A DNA stretch of 46,571 bases, taken from positions 1 through 46,571 of the forward strand of contig CAMVHR010000023.1 in the NCBI GenBank assembly GCA_947167345.1, in the 5' to 3' direction. The stretch comes from an uncultured Treponema sp. Lineage in GTDB: Bacteria; Spirochaetota; Spirochaetia; Treponematales; Treponemataceae. The notes beneath the pieces are model-generated. The model was not told the origin of the DNA and ran no database searches. It saw only the letters and a list, made by a program, of their open reading frames with translations. Both the position numbers and the translations under genes were made by a program. Numbering within the stretch: the first letter of the stretch is position 1; every line of letters starts with the position of its first letter. This document shows positions 42,102-46,571 of the stretch, piece after piece.

Positions 42102-43763
42102 TTACTTTAAGTTTATCAAAGACTTGTCATAGTCTGTAGGTGCTTCATATCCCATCAGATTCATGAGTGTTGCTGCCCATGATGAAATTCCAAGTCCTGA
42201 ATTAAGTGACGTATTGTCATATTCACCTTTGAATTCTGGGTCATAGATGATTCCAGGAACAGGATTCAATGAATGGCTTGTCTTTGCCTTTGGCTCACCG
42301 TTCTTGTCCATCTTTACAGAACCGTCTTTATTGTGCTCGTACATGTCGTCTGAGTTTCCATGGTCAGCTGTAAGGCAGAGAATGCCTCCTGCTTCATCTA
42401 TAGCAGCCTTAAGGCGGCCAAGCTGCAAGTCCATGCCTTCCATTGAACATACGACAGCATTGAATACGCCTGTGTGTCCAACCATGTCTCCGTTAGGATA
42501 GTTAAGGCGGATGTGGTCATATTTACCAGACTTGATTGCTTCGATTACCTTGTCAGTAATTTCTGCACACTTCATCCATGGGCGCTGTTCAAAAGGTACT
42601 ACATCAGAAGGAACTTCTACATAGTCTTCAAGCTTGTCATCAAACTTGCCCTGCTTGTTTCCGTTAAAGAAGTATGTTACGTGTCCGTACTTCTGTGTCT
42701 CAGAAATTGCAAGGAGCTTTACACCTGTCTTTGTAAGATATTCACCCATTGTGCGGTCAATGCTTGGTGGGTTTACAAGATACTGATGAGGAATGTGTGC
42801 GTCGCCATCATATTCCATCATTCCTGCATACTCACATGCAGGAACACGTTTTCTGTCGAATTTGTCAAAGCTAGAGTCTGCTTCGAACGCATTTGTAATT
42901 TCAAGGGCGCGGTCTCCGCGGAAGTTGTAAAGAATTACAGAATCTCCGTCTTCAATAGTTCCGACAGGCTTTCCGTCCTTTGCAATTACAAATTCGTGCA
43001 TGTCCTGATCAAGAAGTCCTGCATTTTCTTTGCGGTAGGTTTCGATAGCCTGTGTCGCTGACTCAAACATGCGGCCTTCTCCAAGAACATGTGCGTACCA
43101 ACCTCTCTGTACCATTGGCCAGTCTGCATTGTAGCGGTCCATTGTAATGAACATGCGTCCGCCACCTGAAGCAATCTGATAGTCTGCATCCTTGAAAGAT
43201 GCAAGATATTCTTCGAGTGGTGTAATATATACAAGTGCGGATGTTGGATCTACGTCGCGTCCGTCAAGAAGGGCATGTACACGAATTTTCTTAATGCCGT
43301 CTTTGTAAGCATGTGCAACCATTGCCTTAAGGTGATCAATGTGGCTGTGAACGTTACCGTCAGAGGCAAGTCCAATAAAGTGAAGGGTAGAATTCTTGTC
43401 CTTGACGTTCTTTGTAAGCTTCTGCCATGTAGCATCTGTAAACATCTTGCCAGAAGAAATTGATTCTCCTACAAGTTTTGCTCCCTGTGCAAATACGCGT
43501 CCGCATCCAATTGCGTTATGTCCAACTTCTGAGTTTCCCATATCATCATCAGAAGGAAGTCCTACTGCTGTTCCGTGTGCCTTAAGCTGGGTGTGTGGAC
43601 AGTTCTTTGTAAACCAGTCCAGATACTTCATTTTTGAAGCCTTTACAGCATCTCCTTCTTCGTATTTGCCGTATCCTACGCCGTCCATAATTACCAGAAC
43701 TACAGGGCCTCTGCGTCCTTTCCAGTTCGGGTTCTTTTTCAATGCATGCATTGTGTCTGCCAT
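42102..43763 (-). CDS. gpmI: 2,3-bisphosphoglycerate-independent phosphoglycerate mutase
   Basis: 553 aa. It interconverts 3- and 2-phosphoglycerate in glycolysis using two Mn2+ ions. The alkaline-phosphatase-fold metal motif I-M-D-G-V-G-Y-G (25-32) is present, as is the phospho-serine S78 in D-M-G-N-S-E-V-G-H, the D-G-R-D-V-D-P loop, and the C-terminal T-A-D-H-G-N-S-D metal segment. It is somewhat longer than the 510-residue norm, with an N-terminal extension of about 18 residues. A strong AGGAG precedes the ATG at good spacing. It is alone between a terminator and the methyltransferase. Confidence 0.96.
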   Translation of the reverse strand: MADTMHALKKNPNWKGRRGPVVLVIMDGVGYGKYEEGDAVKASKMKYLDWFTKNCPHTQLKAHGTAVGLPSDDDMGNSEVGHNAIGCGRVFAQGAKLVGESISSGKMFTDATWQKLTKNVKDKNSTLHFIGLASDGNVHSHIDHLKAMVAHAYKDGIKKIRVHALLDGRDVDPTSALVYITPLEEYLASFKDADYQIASGGGRMFITMDRYNADWPMVQRGWYAHVLGEGRMFESATQAIETYRKENAGLLDQDMHEFVIAKDGKPVGTIEDGDSVILYNFRGDRALEITNAFEADSSFDKFDRKRVPACEYAGMMEYDGDAHIPHQYLVNPPSIDRTMGEYLTKTGVKLLAISETQKYGHVTYFFNGNKQGKFDDKLEDYVEVPSDVVPFEQRPWMKCAEITDKVIEAIKSGKYDHIRLNYPNGDMVGHTGVFNAVVCSMEGMDLQLGRLKAAIDEAGGILCLTADHGNSDDMYEHNKDGSVKMDKNGEPKAKTSHSLNPVPGIIYDPEFKGEYDNTSLNSGLGISSWAATLMNLMGYEAPTDYDKSLINLK

Positions 43764-43798
43764 TTATTTCTCCTGTAAACAGAATTATTTCCTTTGTA

Positions 43799-43827
43799 AG
43801 TATAGTGTTTTTTCAAGTCTTTGAAAA
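43799..43827 (-). promoter_or_regulatory. Probable gpmI promoter
   Basis: On the - strand: TTTTCA (43827-43822), a 17-nt spacer and TATACT (43804-43799). The predicted leader is about 29 nt and contains AGGAG. It lies just below the terminator of the upstream gene. Confidence 0.55.
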
Positions 43828-43840
43828 TATGCAGCGTTTA

Positions 43841-43876
43841 TAAAATAAAAAAGACCGGCTCTTGTTGAACCGGTCT
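43841..43876 (-). terminator. Rho-independent terminator after RecA-like gene
   Basis: Read on the - strand: AGACCGG, an 11-nt loop, then CCGGTCT (43876-43852), running into TTTTTTATTTTA. It ends the fusA/RecA-like transcript before the gpmI promoter. Confidence 0.9.
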
Positions 43877-43909
43877 CTGCTATTCATAGCAATTACTGCA
43901 AGTCAGTAT

Positions 43910-44590
43910 TTATTTTGCTGTAATGAGCAAAGTCTTGGAATCAAGCTTAAGAGTTGATTCAACATTCTTTGCATCACCAAACTTCTGAATGTCAAGCTGT
44001 GTAACGGCATTCTTAGAAACAAGGTGAACGACTGCTGTGAAGTAAGGAAGAATGTCCTTCGGTGCAGCATCTTTCAACTCATCGCCTTCTGCTGTTGCAG
44101 CAATCCAAACCTTAGTCTTTGTAGCTTTTGCATAGTTTGCAACACACTGAATGTCAGATTCCTGTGCTTTTGCGAAGTCAACACCGTCAATAACAACAGT
44201 TGCAACTTCAATTCCGCCAGCCTTAAGGGCATTGAGTGTGTTTACAACCTTTTCAAGGTTGAAGTTGTCCTGGTTAAAGTTCAGAATTGTGCGGTTGCGT
44301 ACAATCTGCTCTTTAACGTCTGCTTCATTAGGAATAGACTTCTTCTTTGAAATCTCTGTATAGATTCCATCGTACCAAGAAATAACGTTGGAACTGTGCT
44401 GGTCAAAGGAAACGTGAACAAGCTGTTTGCCGTTCAGAAGTGTATCCATACCAAACTGTACCAATACAGATGTTTTTCCGAGTCCCTTTTTTGCAGTTAC
44501 CAAACCAAGTTCGCCTGCTTTAAGACCGCCGTTTGTTACTCCGTCGAATGCACGGATCGGGCTGCTTTCAAAAAGATCCTGTTTTGCCAT
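43910..44590 (-). CDS. RecA/KaiC-like P-loop protein, unknown function
   Basis: 226 aa. The fold resembles the RecA/KaiC/DnaB superfamily: Walker A A-K-K-G-L-G-K-T (33-40), a following V-H-V-S-F-D strand, and a Walker B strand V-A-T-V-V-I-D-G-V-D near residue 136. Neither a C-terminal DNA-binding domain nor a helicase linker is visible, and the catalytic Glu after Walker A that RecA uses is not evident (F-D-Q-H instead). A very strong AAGGAGG precedes the ATG. It starts 11 nt after the EF-G stop, so it is co-transcribed with fusA and probably highly expressed. Function not known. Confidence 0.75.
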   Translation of the reverse strand: MAKQDLFESSPIRAFDGVTNGGLKAGELGLVTAKKGLGKTSVLVQFGMDTLLNGKQLVHVSFDQHSSNVISWYDGIYTEISKKKSIPNEADVKEQIVRNRTILNFNQDNFNLEKVVNTLNALKAGGIEVATVVIDGVDFAKAQESDIQCVANYAKATKTKVWIAATAEGDELKDAAPKDILPYFTAVVHLVSKNAVTQLDIQKFGDAKNVESTLKLDSKTLLITAK

Positions 44591-44601
44591 GGAACGCCTC
44601 C

Positions 44602-46571
44602 TTATTTAGCCTTGCGAGATTCTGCATATTTCTTCATGAGTTCGTCAGCAACGTTGTTTGGAACTTTTCCGTACTTCTCAAATTCCATTGTAAACTCAGC
44701 CTTACCCTGTGTAGAAGAACGAAGGATTGTAGAGAATCCGAACATTTCTGAAAGAGGTACTTCAGCGTTTACTGTAGATGTGTTGTTTTCATCAGAAGAG
44801 TCAATAATAACACCACGGCGCTGGTTGATAAGACCAAACATGTTTCCCTGGAATTCTGTAGGACCTGCAATCTGAACCTTCATGATTGGTTCAAGAATAA
44901 CTGGCTTTGCCTTTGCATAGCCTTCACGGAATGCACCGATAGCAGCTGTCTGGAATGCAATATCAGAAGAGTCAACTGGGTGATACTGACCATCGTTGAT
45001 TGTACAGCGTACGCCAACAACAGGAGCACCAATCAAAGAACCCTTTTCCATTGCCTTCTTGAATCCCTTGTCACAAGATGGAATGTATTCATTAGGAATA
45101 GCACCACCCTTGATAGAGTCAACAAACTCGTAGTCCTTGTCTGCGATTGGTTCCATGAAACCTGCAACACGACCGTACTGACCTGAACCACCAGTCTGCT
45201 TCTTGTGGGTGTAGTTGAAGTCTGCGCGTGCAGTGATTGACTCGCGGTATGCTACTTCTGGCTGTGAAACTTCTACTTCGCACTTATATTCACGCTTCAT
45301 GCGCTCAACGTATACTTCAAGGTGAAGCTCACCCATTCCCTTGATGATTGTCTGGTTAGACTCTGGATCAACATAAGTCTGGAATGTTGGGTCTTCCTTT
45401 GTAAAGCGGTTGAGAGCCTTTGCCATGTTTGCAGCATCCTGCTTGTTCTTAGGAGTAATTGCCTGAGAAATGACAGGATTTGGAACGAACATCGATGTCA
45501 TTGCAATGTTAAGTCCACCGCCACAGAATGTATCACCAGAAGCACAGTCAACACCGAACAATGCAATGATGTCACCTGGCTGACCTTCGTTGATGTCTTC
45601 CATTGTAGCTGAGTTCATGCGGACAATACGACCAACCTTGAATTTCTTCTGTGCGCGAACGTTGTAAAGTTCGTCTCCCTTGACGATTTTGCCCTGATAG
45701 ATGCGAACATAGGTAAGCTGACCGAACTGACCGTCATCAAGCTTAAATGCCAGTGCTACACAAGGCTTGTCAGGTACGTTGAAAAGCTCAACCTGAGCTT
45801 CGTTGTTATCACGGTCAAGACCATAGTTGTGAACTTCAGTTGGATTTGGAAGATATCTTTCAACAGCATCGAGAACTGGCTGAATACCCTTGTTTGCATG
45901 TGCAGATCCAAGGAATACACCAACAAACTGCTCTGAAAGAGTACCCTTGCGTACAGCAGCAATAATCTTTTCTTCTGCAATGTTGTCATATCCGTTTTCA
46001 AGGATTTCTTCCATCAAGTCGTCATCAAAGTTTGAAACTGCATCAAGAAGCTCTGTTCTGTATCTGTTTGCATCTTCTACGAGGTGTGCAGGAATTTCTG
46101 CATAACGGATGATTTCGCCTGCATTACCATCAAAGTAGATGGCTTTCATTGAAACGAGGTCTACTACACCTTCGAGCTTATCTTCAAGACCGATTGGCAA
46201 CTCCATCATGTGTGCGTTAAGTCCGAGCTTTTCACGGAGCTGTCCGCAAACACGGATTGGGTTTGCACCCTGACGGTCACACTTGTTTACAAATGCAATG
46301 CGAGGTACATGGTAGCGCTTAAGCTGGCGGTCTACAGTAATTGACTGTGACTGAACACCTGCAACAGCACAAAGAATCATGATAGCACCATCAAGAACGC
46401 GAAGAGAGCGTTCTACTTCAACTGTAAAGTCAACGTGACCCGGAGTGTCGATAAGGTTAATTGTGATGTCTTTCCACTGAACCTGAGTTGCTGCTGACTG
46501 GATTGTGATTCCACGCTCACGTTCCAGTTCCATGTTATCCATTACAGCACCAACACCGTCCTTACCACGAA
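44602..46571 (-). CDS. fusA: Elongation factor G, spirochaete/mitochondrial EF-G1 type (5' end outside window)
   Basis: At least 656 residues are present; the N-terminus, including the G1 P-loop, lies beyond 46571, and the frame stays open to the edge. EF-G moves tRNA and mRNA during translocation using GTP. G2/switch I is seen as [13 protein letters not shown]3 as D-T-P-G-H-V-D-F, G4 as N-K-C-D. The edge-encoded [11 protein letters not shown] and the I-Y-F-D-G-x-x-G-x-I-x-R-Y-x-E-I-P stretch match mitochondrial EF-G1 closely. That places it in the spdEFG1 group rather than the classical bacterial EF-G. Domains II to V appear complete. A RecA-like gene follows by 11 nt. Confidence 0.95.
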   Translation of the reverse strand, partial: RGKDGVGAVMDNMELERERGITIQSAATQVQWKDITINLIDTPGHVDFTVEVERSLRVLDGAIMILCAVAGVQSQSITVDRQLKRYHVPRIAFVNKCDRQGANPIRVCGQLREKLGLNAHMMELPIGLEDKLEGVVDLVSMKAIYFDGNAGEIIRYAEIPAHLVEDANRYRTELLDAVSNFDDDLMEEILENGYDNIAEEKIIAAVRKGTLSEQFVGVFLGSAHANKGIQPVLDAVERYLPNPTEVHNYGLDRDNNEAQVELFNVPDKPCVALAFKLDDGQFGQLTYVRIYQGKIVKGDELYNVRAQKKFKVGRIVRMNSATMEDINEGQPGDIIALFGVDCASGDTFCGGGLNIAMTSMFVPNPVISQAITPKNKQDAANMAKALNRFTKEDPTFQTYVDPESNQTIIKGMGELHLEVYVERMKREYKCEVEVSQPEVAYRESITARADFNYTHKKQTGGSGQYGRVAGFMEPIADKDYEFVDSIKGGAIPNEYIPSCDKGFKKAMEKGSLIGAPVVGVRCTINDGQYHPVDSSDIAFQTAAIGAFREGYAKAKPVILEPIMKVQIAGPTEFQGNMFGLINQRRGVIIDSSDENNTSTVNAEVPLSEMFGFSTILRSSTQGKAEFTMEFEKYGKVPNNVADELMKKYAESRKAK

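Overview
The window is a chromosomal, housekeeping-rich stretch of a spirochaete, most likely a gut or rumen Treponema. Pointers are an EF-G of the spirochaete/mitochondrial EF-G1 type, a CBS/DRTGG-regulated family II pyrophosphatase, a PilZ-like protein, a FIST-domain hybrid kinase, lipoproteins, a split yajC-secD-secF set and moderately AT-rich DNA. No rRNA, tRNA, CRISPR, prophage or complete IS was seen. The only mobile-type gene is an Rpn/PD-(D/E)XK protein at the left edge.

Left part (1-13118). An Rpn-family nuclease and a galK operon with two related membrane-anchored unknowns run leftward. A divergent CBS-pyrophosphatase runs right. Then a long leftward operon carries asnS, a pseudo-receiver/PilZ protein with an acidic tail, a BrkB membrane protein fused to a cyclic-nucleotide-binding domain, pyrG, and a guaA of the long eukaryote-like form. 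It joins tRNA charging and CTP/GMP synthesis to two putative nucleotide second-messenger sensors.

Middle (13119-31813). Between the divergent asnS and purE promoters lies an array of 23-bp tandem repeats, each centred on CTTAAG. The purE-purF-purM-purN operon follows. An envelope cluster (OmpA-like protein, LysM lytic transglycosylase, TPR-like lipoprotein) runs leftward and is divergent from a membrane protein/TPR pair. Then come yajC-secD-secF, ispH, and a two-gene signalling unit: a response regulator and a FIST-HisKA-HATPase-REC-Hpt kinase.

Right part (31815-46571). uvrB, htrA, cls and radC run leftward. A three-gene ABC importer of the ABC_sub_bind type runs right and ends in a clear terminator. 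An orphan D12-type adenine methyltransferase, gpmI, a RecA-like P-loop protein and the truncated EF-G gene run leftward to the window end.

The most notable sequence-level pattern is regulatory. At least six genes (CBS-pyrophosphatase, asnS, purE, ispH, a lipoprotein gene, htrA) have a sigma70-like -10 box ending only 5-8 nt before the ATG and no Shine-Dalgarno, so their mRNAs should be leaderless or nearly so. Neighbouring and downstream genes carry normal Shine-Dalgarno sites. Other points worth checking are a SecF that lacks the usual acidic residue in the N-(D/E) motif, a PurE with Ala in place of the class I His, and an 18-bp hairpin next to the methyltransferase start.
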